DNA of 64,000 nucleotides from Micromonospora sp. M71_S20 (GCF_003664255.1 NZ_RCCV01000001.1:2108001-2172000); one strand, 5' to 3'. Positions 11,742 to 20,113 are shown, counted from the first letter of the stretch. Translations and numbers: made by a program. The notes: generated by a model not told the origin, from the sequence alone.

Positions 11742-13652
11742 ATGGCAGGAGGAGCAGCGGAACAGCGCCGGCTCGCCACGGTGGTGGAGGGCTGGCTGGG
11801 TCGTCCCGTCCTGGTGGTCGGCGACGCCATGCTCGACGAGTGGCGCTTCGCCGAGTCCGACCGGCTGTGCCGGGAGGCACCCGCCCCGGTCCTCACCCTG
11901 CGCCGGCGGATCTCCGCGGCCGGCGGGGCGGCGAACACCGCCGTCAACGTCGCCGCGCTCGGGGGTCGGGCGGTGCTGGTGGCGCCGGTCGGCGCGGACG
12001 TCGCCGGCGACGAACTGCACGACTGCTTGGACCGGGCCGGCGTCTGGGACCGTACGGTCAACCAGCCCGCACGCCCGACGCCGGTGAAGCGGCGCATGCT
12101 GGCCGGCAACCAGATCCTGCTCCGGGAGGACTCCGGCGACGCCGACGACGCGCTCGACGCCGACGGGGTGGGCCGGTTGCTCACCGCGCTGGACTGCGCC
12201 ACCGAGGAGCTGCGCGCCGCGGGCGGCGAGGCGCCCACCCTGGTGGTCTGCGACTACGGGCTGGGCGCGCTGCCCGCACCGGTGCGCGCCTGGCTGGTGA
12301 CGCACCGGGAGCGGTACGCGACGGTCGCGCTGGACGCCCACGACCTGGCCGACTGGCGTGGCCTGGCCCCGACCGTGGTGACCCCCAGCTTCGCCGAGGC
12401 GACCCGGCTGCTCGCCCGGGCCGCCGGTGCCCGCCCGGCAGCCGGTGCGGGACTGCACCTGGACCACCCGGACGGCGACCCGGCCGACGGCCCCTCCGAA
12501 CTCACGGTGGGCGTCGCCCCGGGCGGCGGGCCGCACCAGGACGCCCACCGCTCCGCCGCGTCCGACCCGACCGACAACGCAGCGGACCCGGCCGGCGGCG
12601 CAGGCGACACGACGGGCCGCACCGGCGACACGGCGGGCCCGACCGACGGCGCAGCCGGCCTGACGGCGGGCCCGGCCGCGCTCGGGGCGACCGGCGAGCC
12701 GACGGCCGGCGAGGGCCGGGTGGCGATGACCGGGGACGGGCTCACCGTGACCGGTACCGGCGTCACCGTGAACGCCACGGCCGGCGCGGGCGTCGACCGG
12801 GCCGTGCTGGCCGAGTCCCGCCTCGCCGAGCTGCGCGCGCACACCGGCGCGGACGTGGTGGCGGTGACCCTGGACACCGACGGCGCGGTGGTCGGTGGGG
12901 CGGACGGCGAGCCCCGGCGCAGCCACAGCACCCCGGTGCCGGCCAGCCACGCGGTCGGGGCGGGCGACGCGTACCTGGCGGCGATGACGCTGGCGCTGGC
13001 CGCCGACGCGCCGCTGCCCACCGCCGCCCAGCTGGCCCAGCTCGCCGCGACCATCACCGTCTCGGACACCGGCACCTGCGTGTGCCGCCGGGAGGACCTG
13101 CTCGTCGCGCTGGACGCACCGGTCGACGGGGCGGGCCACCGGGCACTGGTCGGCACCGACGAGCTGGCCGCGCTCGTCGCGGAACACCGCCGGGCCGGCC
13201 GCGCGATCGTCTTCACCAACGGCTGCTTCGACGTGCTGCACCGCGGCCACGTGCGCTACCTGGAGCAGGCCCGCGCGCTCGGCGACCTGCTGGTGGTGGC
13301 GGTCAACTCCGACGGCAGCGTACGCCGGCTGAAGGGCCCGGACCGGCCGGTGAACCCGGTCGAGGACCGCATCGCCCTGCTCGCCGCGCTGGCGTGCGTC
13401 GACCACGTGGTGGTCTTCGAGGAGGACTCCCCGGCGGGGCTCATCGAGACGGTCTGCCCCGACGTGTACGTCAAGGGCGGCGACTACCCGCCGGAGATGG
13501 TGCCGGAGGCGCCGCTGGTACGCCGGCTCGGCGGGCAGGTACGCACCCTCGGGTACGTGCCCGACCGGTCCACCTCGGCGATCATCGACCGGATCCGGGC
13601 GCACGGCCAGGAACCCCAGGAGGACACCTCCCTGACGAGCAAGCCGTCGTGA
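11742..13652 (+). CDS. hldE: Bifunctional heptose-7-phosphate kinase / heptose-1-phosphate adenylyltransferase, with a large insertion
   Basis: 636 aa from the ATG at 11742; 11718 is an alternative. The N-terminal PfkB-type kinase has VLVVGDAMLDEW, GGAANTAVNVAALGG and the C-terminal GAGDAYLAAM with the catalytic Asp. The C-terminal nucleotidyltransferase has FTNGCFDVLHRGHVRYLE (HxGH at about 499-502). The family is usually about 475 aa. The excess is a roughly 125-residue Asp/Gly/Thr/Pro/Ala-rich low-complexity insert at about residues 225-348, after TPSFAEATRLL in the kinase half. The product should be ADP-heptose, the donor for heptosyltransferases. The stop overlaps the next gene (GTGA). 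A Gram-positive has no lipopolysaccharide, so the product probably feeds a surface glycan or glycosylated metabolite. Confidence 0.88.
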   Translation: MAGGAAEQRRLATVVEGWLGRPVLVVGDAMLDEWRFAESDRLCREAPAPVLTLRRRISAAGGAANTAVNVAALGGRAVLVAPVGADVAGDELHDCLDRAGVWDRTVNQPARPTPVKRRMLAGNQILLREDSGDADDALDADGVGRLLTALDCATEELRAAGGEAPTLVVCDYGLGALPAPVRAWLVTHRERYATVALDAHDLADWRGLAPTVVTPSFAEATRLLARAAGARPAAGAGLHLDHPDGDPADGPSELTVGVAPGGGPHQDAHRSAASDPTDNAADPAGGAGDTTGRTGDTAGPTDGAAGLTAGPAALGATGEPTAGEGRVAMTGDGLTVTGTGVTVNATAGAGVDRAVLAESRLAELRAHTGADVVAVTLDTDGAVVGGADGEPRRSHSTPVPASHAVGAGDAYLAAMTLALAADAPLPTAAQLAQLAATITVSDTGTCVCRREDLLVALDAPVDGAGHRALVGTDELAALVAEHRRAGRAIVFTNGCFDVLHRGHVRYLEQARALGDLLVVAVNSDGSVRRLKGPDRPVNPVEDRIALLAALACVDHVVVFEEDSPAGLIETVCPDVYVKGGDYPPEMVPEAPLVRRLGGQVRTLGYVPDRSTSAIIDRIRAHGQEPQEDTSLTSKPS

Positions 13653-14527
13653 GCCGCCCGCTCGACCTCGGCGCGGCCGGGGGGTTCCGCGCGGACCGGC
13701 TGCTCGACGTGCTGATCCCGACCCGCAACCGCCCCGCCGAGCTGGCGGTAACCCTCTCCGGGCTGGCCGCCCAGGAGGGCGTGCCCGGCTTCGGGGTGGT
13801 CGTCAGCGACCAGTCCGACGGCGACGCCACGTACCGGCACCCGGCGGCGGCCACCATGGTCCGGGTGCTGCGCCAGCGGGGGCACCCCGTGCTGCTGACC
13901 CGTCGGCTGCCCCGGCGCGGGCTGGCCGAGCACCGGGCGTACCTGCTGGCCGCGTCCGCCGCCCGGTACGTGCTCTGCCTCGACGACGACGTCTGGCTGG
14001 AGCCGGGGACGCTGCGCCGGCTGGTCACCGCCATCGAGGAACTGGGCTGCGGTTTCGTCGGCAACGCGGTGCACGGGCTGTCGTACGCCGACGACGTCCG
14101 GCCGGAGACGCACCGGCACTACGAGGAGTGGACCGGGCCGCCCACCCCGGAGCGGATCCGGCCGGGCACCCCGCAGTGGGACCGGGCGTCGATCCACTCG
14201 GCGGCGAACCTGCTGCACGTCACGCGCGAGCGGAACCTGCCGGCGGGTGCCTGGCGGGCGTACAAGGTGTCCTGGATCGGCGGTTGCGTGCTCTACGACC
14301 GGGCGAAGCTGGTCGACTCCGGCGGGTTCGACTTCTGGCGGCGGGTGCACGAGAAGCACCAGGGCGAGGACGTCGCCGCCCAGCTCGCCGTGCTGGCGCG
14401 CTTCGGCGGCGCCGGCGTCCTGCCCAGCGGCGCGTACCACCTGGAGTCGCCGACCACCGTGACCGACCGGGACGTGGAGGCGTGGGAGGTCGTGCTCGCC
14501 GAGGAGGAGACGGCCCAGCCGGCCTGA
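13649..14527 (+). CDS. Family 2-like glycosyltransferase
   Basis: 292 aa from the GTG at 13649, overlapping the hldE stop by 4 bp, so the two are coupled. GT-A features: LDVLIPTRNRPAELAVTLSG at the N-terminus and the metal-binding DxD motif in YVLCLDDDVWLEPG. A later acidic site lies in KHQGEDVAAQLAV. No membrane span, so it works on the cytosolic face. Coupling to HldE suggests it uses heptose or modifies the same glycan. Donor and acceptor are unknown. Confidence 0.85.
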   Translation: MSRPLDLGAAGGFRADRLLDVLIPTRNRPAELAVTLSGLAAQEGVPGFGVVVSDQSDGDATYRHPAAATMVRVLRQRGHPVLLTRRLPRRGLAEHRAYLLAASAARYVLCLDDDVWLEPGTLRRLVTAIEELGCGFVGNAVHGLSYADDVRPETHRHYEEWTGPPTPERIRPGTPQWDRASIHSAANLLHVTRERNLPAGAWRAYKVSWIGGCVLYDRAKLVDSGGFDFWRRVHEKHQGEDVAAQLAVLARFGGAGVLPSGAYHLESPTTVTDRDVEAWEVVLAEEETAQPA

Positions 14528-14631
14528 GTGCGGCGGCGTGGCGGCCCCGGAGCAGGCGGCGCGGCGTGCCGGAAGGCGCGGCGCGGCGGCTTGGAGCACG
14601 CGGCGCGGCGGCGCCGGGGGACGCGAGGCGT

Positions 14632-15753
14632 TCAGGGGGCGCCGGGCTCCGGGCGGAGCAGCTCGCGGGCCGCCTCCAGGACCTCGACCACCGGCACGTC
14701 GATGACGAAGGAGTCCCGGTGCGGGCACTCGCCGTCGCCGGGGCGGTGCGGGTAGATGCCCGGGGTGCAGTCCACCCCGCAGACCGGGCAGAGCACCGTC
14801 CACGAGCTGATCGGCCGGTGCCGGCCGCGCAGCAGGTTCGCCACCGTGATCAGGTTGCCGACCCAGTAGACGCCGACGGTCGCGGTGCCCACGGCGGCGG
14901 CCAGGTGCAGTGGCCCGGTGTCGTTGGAGACCACCAGCTCGCAGCCCGCGTAGCAGCCGGCCAGCCCGCCGAGGCTGAGCGTGCCCACCTGCGGCCGGAC
15001 CGGCACCCCGGCCGCCGCGACCACCCGGTCCACCACCTCCTGCTCGGCGGGGGTGCCCGTCACCAGCACCTCGTACCCGTCGCCGACCAGCTCGCGGGCC
15101 ACCTCGGCGAAGCGTTCGGCGGGCCACCGCCGGCGGGTGTCCGTGGCGCCGGGGTGCAACGCCACCCTCGGCCGCTCCGCCGGGCCGAGCACCTCGGCCG
15201 CCTCGGCCCGGTCGGCGTCGGTCACGGTCAGCGCCGGCACGATCGTGGTGGCGCCCGCGCCGACCAGGCCGACCACCTCCAGGTAGCGGATCACCTCGTG
15301 CTGGTAGTAGACGTACCGGATCCAGCGGTCCAGCGGCGGCGCGTCCTCGGCCCGCAGCCCCGCGGTGACCCGCGCGCCGAGGGCACCGACGAACGGGTTG
15401 GAGTTGGCGCCGCCGCCGTGCAGCTGCACCGCCAGGTCGAAGCGCTCCTCGCGGGCTGCGGCGAGGAAGTCGTCCGGCGCCGACTCCGGCTCGCCCGGAT
15501 CGGGACCCCGGATCCCCGGCGCGGGCGGCACCACCAGCACGCGGTCCACCGGCCCGGGCCGGTCGCGCCAGAGCTTCGCGTGCCACGGCGCGCCGAGCAG
15601 CACGATCTCCGCTTCCGGGTACGCGGCCCGCAGCGCGTCCAGCGCCGGCAGGACGAAGATGAAGTCCCCGAGCGCGTTGGCGCGCAGCACGGCGATCCGC
15701 TCGACGCCGGGCACGCGCCCGGTGGCCGGGCCGAGCAGGTTCGGGGTGCCCAC
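14632..15753 (-). CDS. Glycosyltransferase family 9 (ADP-heptosyltransferase-like)
   Basis: 373 aa from the GTG at 15753; a GTG at 15714 is possible. GT-B fold of the LPS heptosyltransferase family: IAVLRANALGDFIFVLPAL at the start, VALHPGATDTRRRWP in the middle, and the sugar-nucleotide signature VVSNDTGPLHLAAAVGT. A cysteine-rich loop (CPVCGVDC, then GECPHRDS) near the C-terminus is typical of an actinobacterial subgroup. It sits tail-to-tail with the HldE/GT2 pair, so the three very likely belong to one heptose-transfer pathway. Confidence 0.85.
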   Translation of the reverse strand: MGTPNLLGPATGRVPGVERIAVLRANALGDFIFVLPALDALRAAYPEAEIVLLGAPWHAKLWRDRPGPVDRVLVVPPAPGIRGPDPGEPESAPDDFLAAAREERFDLAVQLHGGGANSNPFVGALGARVTAGLRAEDAPPLDRWIRYVYYQHEVIRYLEVVGLVGAGATTIVPALTVTDADRAEAAEVLGPAERPRVALHPGATDTRRRWPAERFAEVARELVGDGYEVLVTGTPAEQEVVDRVVAAAGVPVRPQVGTLSLGGLAGCYAGCELVVSNDTGPLHLAAAVGTATVGVYWVGNLITVANLLRGRHRPISSWTVLCPVCGVDCTPGIYPHRPGDGECPHRDSFVIDVPVVEVLEAARELLRPEPGAP

Positions 15754-15761
15754 GCGGCTCG

Positions 15762-16310
15762 TTACGGCCGGTCGGTCTCGCCGACGGCGATGTCCGGGTG
15801 GTGCATCTCCCGGTCCGCGGCCGGGTCGACGACGCTCGGCGTACCACCGTCGGGGCCGGCGGATCGGGGGCCGGTGCGGCCGACGGTGATGGTGCGCGGG
15901 GCGGGCCGGGCGGCCCGCGGCAGCCGCACCCGGAGCAGGCCGTGGTCCATGACCGCGTCGATGCTGCCGGGGTCCACCCGGGACGGCAGGTCGACCCGGT
16001 ACTCGAAGCCCCGGGTCTCGAAGCCGCCGGGGATGCCGTGGTCGGCGTTGACCTCGGCCTCGGAGCGGGCCCGGACGCAGAGTTCGCGGTCGTCCACTTC
16101 GACGGCCACCTCCTCCGGCGCCACCCCGGGCAGCCGCACGACGACCTCCCAGCCGTCGGCGGTCTCGGCCATCTCGACGTCCGGCGGCCCGGTCCGGCCG
16201 CCGACCAGCCGGCGTAGCTCCGAACGCAGGGACTGGAGTTCGCCCATCGGGTCCCAACCCTGCTGCCGGCCGCGCCAGCCCCGGCCGGCCCCGCCGCTCT
16301 GCTCGCTCAT
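15762..16310 (-). CDS. Hsp20/alpha-crystallin family small heat-shock protein
   Basis: 182 aa. The alpha-crystallin domain spans about residues 45-140, with DGWEVVVRLPGVAPEEVAVE and the closing GLLRVRLPRA strand. The IxI-type tail is represented by RTITVGR. A Gly/Arg-rich N-terminal arm and a long acidic C-terminal tail flank it. Such proteins form oligomers that hold unfolding proteins. Its ATG at 16310 overlaps by 4 bp the stop of a nine-codon mini-ORF, so translation may depend on ribosomes arriving from upstream. Confidence 0.92.
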   Translation of the reverse strand: MSEQSGGAGRGWRGRQQGWDPMGELQSLRSELRRLVGGRTGPPDVEMAETADGWEVVVRLPGVAPEEVAVEVDDRELCVRARSEAEVNADHGIPGGFETRGFEYRVDLPSRVDPGSIDAVMDHGLLRVRLPRAARPAPRTITVGRTGPRSAGPDGGTPSVVDPAADREMHHPDIAVGETDRP

Positions 16311-16377
16311 GCCGATCCTCCGCTGCGCTCGCTCATGCCCCGCCGAGTTCGATGATCCGCCCGCCGCGCTCGCTCAT
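16307..16377 (-). other. Two overlapping mini-ORFs (MSERGGRIIELGGA and MSERSGGSA) linking DUF2231 to hsp20
   Basis: On the minus strand three ATGAGCGAG starts occur in 68 bp. The DUF2231 stop (16374-16376) overlaps an ATG at 16377 that encodes 14 residues ending at 16333. Its TGA overlaps an ATG at 16336 that encodes nine residues ending at 16307. That TGA overlaps the hsp20 ATG at 16310. Each junction is ATGA. The hsp20 start (MSEQSGGA) resembles the nine-residue peptide, suggesting tandem duplication of a start region. Whether the peptides have a function is unknown; a translational relay is the simplest role. Confidence 0.6.
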
Positions 16378-16880
16378 CGCGCCTCCCCGATCCGGTGGGT
16401 GGCCGCCGGGGGACGCAGTGAGCTGGGCGCGTCCAGCCCGGCCTCCCGGTCCACGCCGACGCCGAGCCGGTCGACCAGTTCCCCGCCCAGCCAGGCGCTG
16501 ACGCCGAGGATGGCCAGCGCGACCACCTCGATGGCGATCAGCGCGCCCCCGGCGGCCCGGGAGTCGGCGTTGAGCCGGACCACCCAGATCGCGGCGAAGA
16601 GCAGGATCACCGCCACGTTGGCGGCGGCATGGGTCAACGCCACCCGCTTCGCGCGGGTGGCCGGCGGGATGGCCAGCAGGTCGAACGTCCCGGCCGCCGC
16701 GGCCAGCAGGCCGCCGATCAGACCGACGGTGATGTTCCAGTACGCGACCTCGCCGAGGAATTCCGGCCCGCCGACGGTGTCCACCAGGTCGAACAGGACC
16801 GCGGTGACCAGCAGGCCGACGGGGAACATGACAAGCATCGGGTGGACGGGATGACCCAGCACCTTGAGCCGGCTCTCCAT
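16374..16880 (-). CDS. DUF2231 family membrane protein
   Basis: 168 aa from the ATG at 16880. The start (MESRLKVLGHPVHPMLVMFP) carries the conserved GHPxHP motif of DUF2231. Four hydrophobic segments follow: MLVMFPVGLLVTAVLFDLV, WNITVGLIGGLLAAAAGTFD, ANVAVILLFAAIWVV and LIAIEVVALAILGVSAWL. Family members are predicted four-helix membrane proteins, some thought to bind haem through the histidines, but no function is established. It is the upstream gene of the hsp20 chain, so both are probably induced together. Confidence 0.88.
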   Translation of the reverse strand: MESRLKVLGHPVHPMLVMFPVGLLVTAVLFDLVDTVGGPEFLGEVAYWNITVGLIGGLLAAAAGTFDLLAIPPATRAKRVALTHAAANVAVILLFAAIWVVRLNADSRAAGGALIAIEVVALAILGVSAWLGGELVDRLGVGVDREAGLDAPSSLRPPAATHRIGEAR

Positions 16881-17024
16881 CGGGCCTCCACTGCTCGGTC
16901 TCTCCGGGCGGGTCGGATGAGGCGGTACCCCCGCCCCGGAGGGACAAACCTCGCGCTGGTCGCGCTCTACGCTCACTGATGGCGGACACGCCGCCACCGG
17001 AGTCAACGCACGGGGGAGGATCAC

Positions 17025-17642
17025 GTGACGGTGGAGATCACCTCGCACGAGGAACTGCGCGAGCTGCTGGGGGCGCCGATGCCGCGCGCGCTGACCAAGG
17101 AGCGGCCCGTCCTGCACGCCCGGGACCGGGAGTGGCTGGCCGCGTCGCCGTTCTGCCTGGTGGCGACGGCGGGCCCGGACGGCAGTTGTGACGTCTCGCC
17201 GAAGGGCGATCCGCCCGGTTTCGCGATGGTGCTGGACGAGCGGACCATCGCCATCCCGGAGCGGCCGGGCAACAGGCGCGCCGACGGCTACCGCAACATC
17301 CTGGACAACCCGCACGTCGGGTTGATCTTCCTGATCCCCGGCCGCACGGACACGCTGCGGATCAACGGCCGGGCCCGCCTGGTCCGCGACGCGCCGTGGT
17401 TCGACGACATGGTGGTGAAGGGGCACCGCCCGGTCCTCGCCGTGATGGTGGAGATCGAGCAGATCTTCTACCACTGCGCGAAGGCGTTCCTGCGCTCGCA
17501 GCTGTGGCAGCCGGAGAGCTGGCAGCCGGACGCGCTGCCGTCCCGGGCCCGGCTGATCAAGGAGGTCGAGAACCCGGCCGAGAGCCTGGCCGACCTGGAA
17601 CGCCACTACGGTCCGCAATACGCCACCACCATCTACACCTGA
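17025..17642 (+). CDS. PPOX-type FMN-binding protein, MSMEG_1061 family
   Basis: 205 aa, GTG start at 17025. Split-barrel flavoprotein motifs: FCLVATAGPDGSCDVSPKGDPPGF, IAIPERPGNRRADGYRNILDNPHVGLIFLIPG and LRINGRARLVRD. They match the MSMEG_1061 branch of pyridoxamine-phosphate-oxidase-like proteins. It probably binds FMN or F420 and acts on a small molecule in the cytosol; true PNPOx activity is unlikely. Divergent from DUF2231. Confidence 0.87.
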   Translation: MTVEITSHEELRELLGAPMPRALTKERPVLHARDREWLAASPFCLVATAGPDGSCDVSPKGDPPGFAMVLDERTIAIPERPGNRRADGYRNILDNPHVGLIFLIPGRTDTLRINGRARLVRDAPWFDDMVVKGHRPVLAVMVEIEQIFYHCAKAFLRSQLWQPESWQPDALPSRARLIKEVENPAESLADLERHYGPQYATTIYT

Positions 17643-17648
17643 CGCCCC

Positions 17649-17775
17649 GCCCGCCCCGGGGCCTCGCCGCCGACGCCTGAGGCTGCCCCACCCGCTTTGG
17701 GGCCTCGCCGCCAGAGCCTGAGGCTGCCCCCGCCCGCCCGGGGCATCGCCACCGGCGCCTGAGGCCCCTGCCGCC
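17649..17775. repeat. 41-42-bp imperfect tandem repeats
   Basis: GCCTGAGGC begins copies at 17674, 17716 and 17757, each followed by a CCCGGGGCCTCGCCGCC-like block, with a partial copy from 17649. They occupy the first part of the 401-bp gap 17643-18043, where no gene is supported. Confidence 0.6.
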
Positions 17776-17870
17776 GCCCCCGCTCCGGACCAATCCCCCT
17801 GGCTGCCCGCGCGGGTGCCCCGGGGCCACCCCGCTGCCCCCGCCAGGCGCCCTTTCCCGGCGATTTCCCT

Positions 17871-17931
17871 GGTGATCAGAACGCCATGGACGCTACCGGG
17901 CGCTCTTGACGTCCATGGCGTCCTGATCACC
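17871..17931. repeat. 61-bp intergenic palindrome (GGTGATCAG type)
   Basis: The left arm 17871-17892 and right arm 17910-17931 are complementary over 22 bp with a single mismatch (A at 17880), around a 17-nt loop. The arms contain GGTGATCAG and CGCCATGGACG. It looks like a mobile REP-type palindrome rather than a plain terminator, although it may terminate the flavoprotein transcript. Confidence 0.75.
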
Positions 17932-18007
17932 TTTGGCTGATGCCTCCGGAACGGCGTCGCGCGGGTGGGTGGCGCAGGCGTCGTCCTTCGTGGTGCACCC
18001 TGCGGCA

Positions 18008-18043
18008 TTGCTAAAGACATCTTTATAAAGATAGCTTTAGCGT
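18008..18043 (+). promoter_or_regulatory. ArsR operator overlapping a leaderless promoter
   Basis: An AT-rich palindrome at 18011-18040 has outer half-sites CTAAAG and CTTTAG and a symmetric core CTTTATAAAG. TTGCTA (18008-18013) and TAGCTT (18032-18037) are 18 bp apart, which would place transcription start at the ATG itself (18044). A bound regulator would cover the whole promoter, which fits negative autoregulation. Confidence 0.65.
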
Positions 18044-18742
18044 ATGTCGCTGCCCGAGGTGAAGCTCTCCGACCCCAAGGCCCTGCGCGGCTACGCGCAC
18101 CCGCTGCGGATGGCCCTCATCGGGCTGCTGCGCCAGCACGGCCCGCTGACCGCCACCCAGACCGCCGAGCGGCTCGGCGAGAGCGTGCCGAACTGCTCGT
18201 TCCACCTCCGGCAGCTCGCCAAGTACGGGCTCGCCGAGCGGGTGCCCGGCGCCGACGCCCGGGAGCGGCCCTGGCGGGCCACCGCGCACAACACCTCCTG
18301 GGACGACGCCTCCGACGACCCGCAGGTACGTGCCGCCACCGACGCCCTGAGCGCGACGCAGCTCGCCCTCTACACCCGCCGTGCCGAGGAGTTCCTCGCC
18401 CGGCGGGCCGACGAGCCGGTCGCCTGGCGGGCGGTCACCGGGTTCACCGACCGGCCGCTGTACGTGACCGCCGACGAGATGGGCCGGCTGACCGAGCGCA
18501 TCGAGGCTCTGCTCGCCGAGTACGACGACCGGGTCACCGACCCGACGAAGCGACCGGCCGACAGCCGGAAGGTCACCCTCGTGCAGCTGGCCGTCCTCAC
18601 CGACCCACCACCGACGGAACCCCCCGCCGAACCGCCTGCCGAGACGGCGTCCCCGCACTCCGGGACCGCCGGCCTCACCGCCGCCGGGACGGGCGCCCCG
18701 CGCGCCGGGTCCGCCGGCGAGGAGCCGGGCGACCAGCCGTGA
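18044..18742 (+). CDS. ArsR-family (helix-turn-helix domain) transcriptional regulator
   Basis: 232 aa. The winged helix lies at about residues 10-75: ALRGYAHPLRMALIGLLRQ, TATQTAERLGESVPNCSFHLRQLAKYGL. Residues 90-180 form a helical region seen in larger actinobacterial ArsR-like regulators, and a Pro/Gly/Thr-rich tail closes the protein. No obvious metal-binding cysteines, so a small-molecule or drug inducer is likelier than a metal. A palindromic operator lies 3 bp upstream. The stop overlaps the MFS start by 4 bp; it probably controls that exporter. Confidence 0.9.
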   Translation: MSLPEVKLSDPKALRGYAHPLRMALIGLLRQHGPLTATQTAERLGESVPNCSFHLRQLAKYGLAERVPGADARERPWRATAHNTSWDDASDDPQVRAATDALSATQLALYTRRAEEFLARRADEPVAWRAVTGFTDRPLYVTADEMGRLTERIEALLAEYDDRVTDPTKRPADSRKVTLVQLAVLTDPPPTEPPAEPPAETASPHSGTAGLTAAGTGAPRAGSAGEEPGDQP

Positions 18743-20031
18743 GCGGCGGGGCCACCGTCGCCCCGGGCGCCGCCCCGCCCGGCGGCCCGACCCGACGCGG
18801 TCCGCTGCCGCGGCTGCTGCGCGAGCGCGTGTTCCGCCGGTACTGGTCCGCGCAGTCGGTGTCGTACTTCGGCGACGAGATCTCCACCCTGGCCCTGCCG
18901 CTGCTGGCCGTGCTGGTGTTCGACGCGACGGCCGCCGAGATGGGCTACCTGACCGCCGCCGCGCTCGCCCCGAACCTGCTCTTTCCGCTTCTCGCCGGCG
19001 CCTGGGTGGACCGGTACCCGCACAAGCGCCGGGTCATGATCCTCACCGACCTCGGCCGCGCGCTGCTGCTCGTCGCGGTGCCGGTCGCCCACCTGCTCGG
19101 CGTGCTCACGATGGCTCAGCTCTACGCGGCGGCCTTCGCCGTCGGCACGCTCGCCGTGTTCTTCGAGGTCGCCCGGGGGCCGCTCTTCGTGTCCATCGTG
19201 GCCCGACCCGACTACGTGGAGGCGAACACCCTGGTCAACGGCAGCCGGGCGATGTCCCTGGTGGCCGGGCCGAGCATCGGTGGCGTCCTCGTGCAGGTGC
19301 TCACCGCCCCGATCGCCCTGGTCGCCGACGCGCTGTCGTACGTGGTGTCCGCGTACTTCCTCGGGCGGATCCGGCCGACGGAGCCGGCGCCCGCGCGCGG
19401 CGGTGGCCTCGCCCTCGGCGCGGGGCTGGCGTTCATCGTGCGGACGCCGATGATGCGCGCGATCCTGCTCGGCACCACCACCGTGAACCTGTTCAACTTC
19501 ATGTTCATCGCGCTCTTCGTGCTCTACGCGACGCAGGAACTGCACCTCGCGCCCGGCCTGCTGGGCGCGGTGCTGGGCGCGGGCGCGGTCGGCGGGCTGA
19601 TCGGCGCGACCGTCACCGGTCGGCTGGTACGCCGCTTCGGCGTCGGCCCGGCGCTGGTCGCCTCGTTCGTCCTCTTCCCCGCTCCCCTGCTGCTCGTCCC
19701 GCTGGCCGGCGGGCCGACCCCGCTGGTGCTCGGGATGCTCTTCGGCGCGGAGTTCCTCTCCGCCGTCGGGGTGATGATGCTCGACATCGTGGGCGGCTCG
19801 GTGCAGACCGCGCTCACCCCGCAGGCGCTGCTGGCGCGGGTGACCGGGGCGCGGCGCACCGTCAACTACGGCATCCGGCCGATCGGCGCGCTGCTCGGCG
19901 GCGCGCTCGGCACCGCCCTCGGCGTACGGCCGGCGCTGTGGATCGCGACGGCGGGCGCACTCGCCGGGGTGCTGTGGGTGGCCTTCTCGCCGGTCCGCCA
20001 CCTGCGTGGGCTTCCCGAGCAGGCCGACTGA
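18739..20031 (+). CDS. MFS transporter (MefA-like macrolide/drug efflux type)
   Basis: 430 aa from the GTG at 18739. Twelve predicted membrane helices. The N-terminal block FRRYWSAQSVSYFGDEISTLALPLLA and the loop AGAWVDRYPHKRRVMILTDL match the MFS_3/MefA-type exporters. It is translationally coupled to the ArsR-like gene, a common regulator-exporter operon. The exported compound is unknown. Confidence 0.9.
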   Translation: MSGGATVAPGAAPPGGPTRRGPLPRLLRERVFRRYWSAQSVSYFGDEISTLALPLLAVLVFDATAAEMGYLTAAALAPNLLFPLLAGAWVDRYPHKRRVMILTDLGRALLLVAVPVAHLLGVLTMAQLYAAAFAVGTLAVFFEVARGPLFVSIVARPDYVEANTLVNGSRAMSLVAGPSIGGVLVQVLTAPIALVADALSYVVSAYFLGRIRPTEPAPARGGGLALGAGLAFIVRTPMMRAILLGTTTVNLFNFMFIALFVLYATQELHLAPGLLGAVLGAGAVGGLIGATVTGRLVRRFGVGPALVASFVLFPAPLLLVPLAGGPTPLVLGMLFGAEFLSAVGVMMLDIVGGSVQTALTPQALLARVTGARRTVNYGIRPIGALLGGALGTALGVRPALWIATAGALAGVLWVAFSPVRHLRGLPEQAD

Positions 20032-20089
20032 CCGGCCCCGGTCCCGGTGCCTGGTCGCCGTCCGATGTGGCGTCCCGGCAGGTCCGGCG

Positions 20090-20113
20090 GTTGAGGGCCC
20101 TCGCCGGGGGTAG
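20090..20113 (+). promoter_or_regulatory. Possible sigma-B-like promoter for the SRPBCC gene
   Basis: GTTG (20090-20093), a 14-bp spacer and GGGTAG (20108-20113) resemble stress-sigma (SigB/SigF-type) promoters of actinomycetes. The position suits transcription of the gene at 20181. Based on pattern only. Confidence 0.35.
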
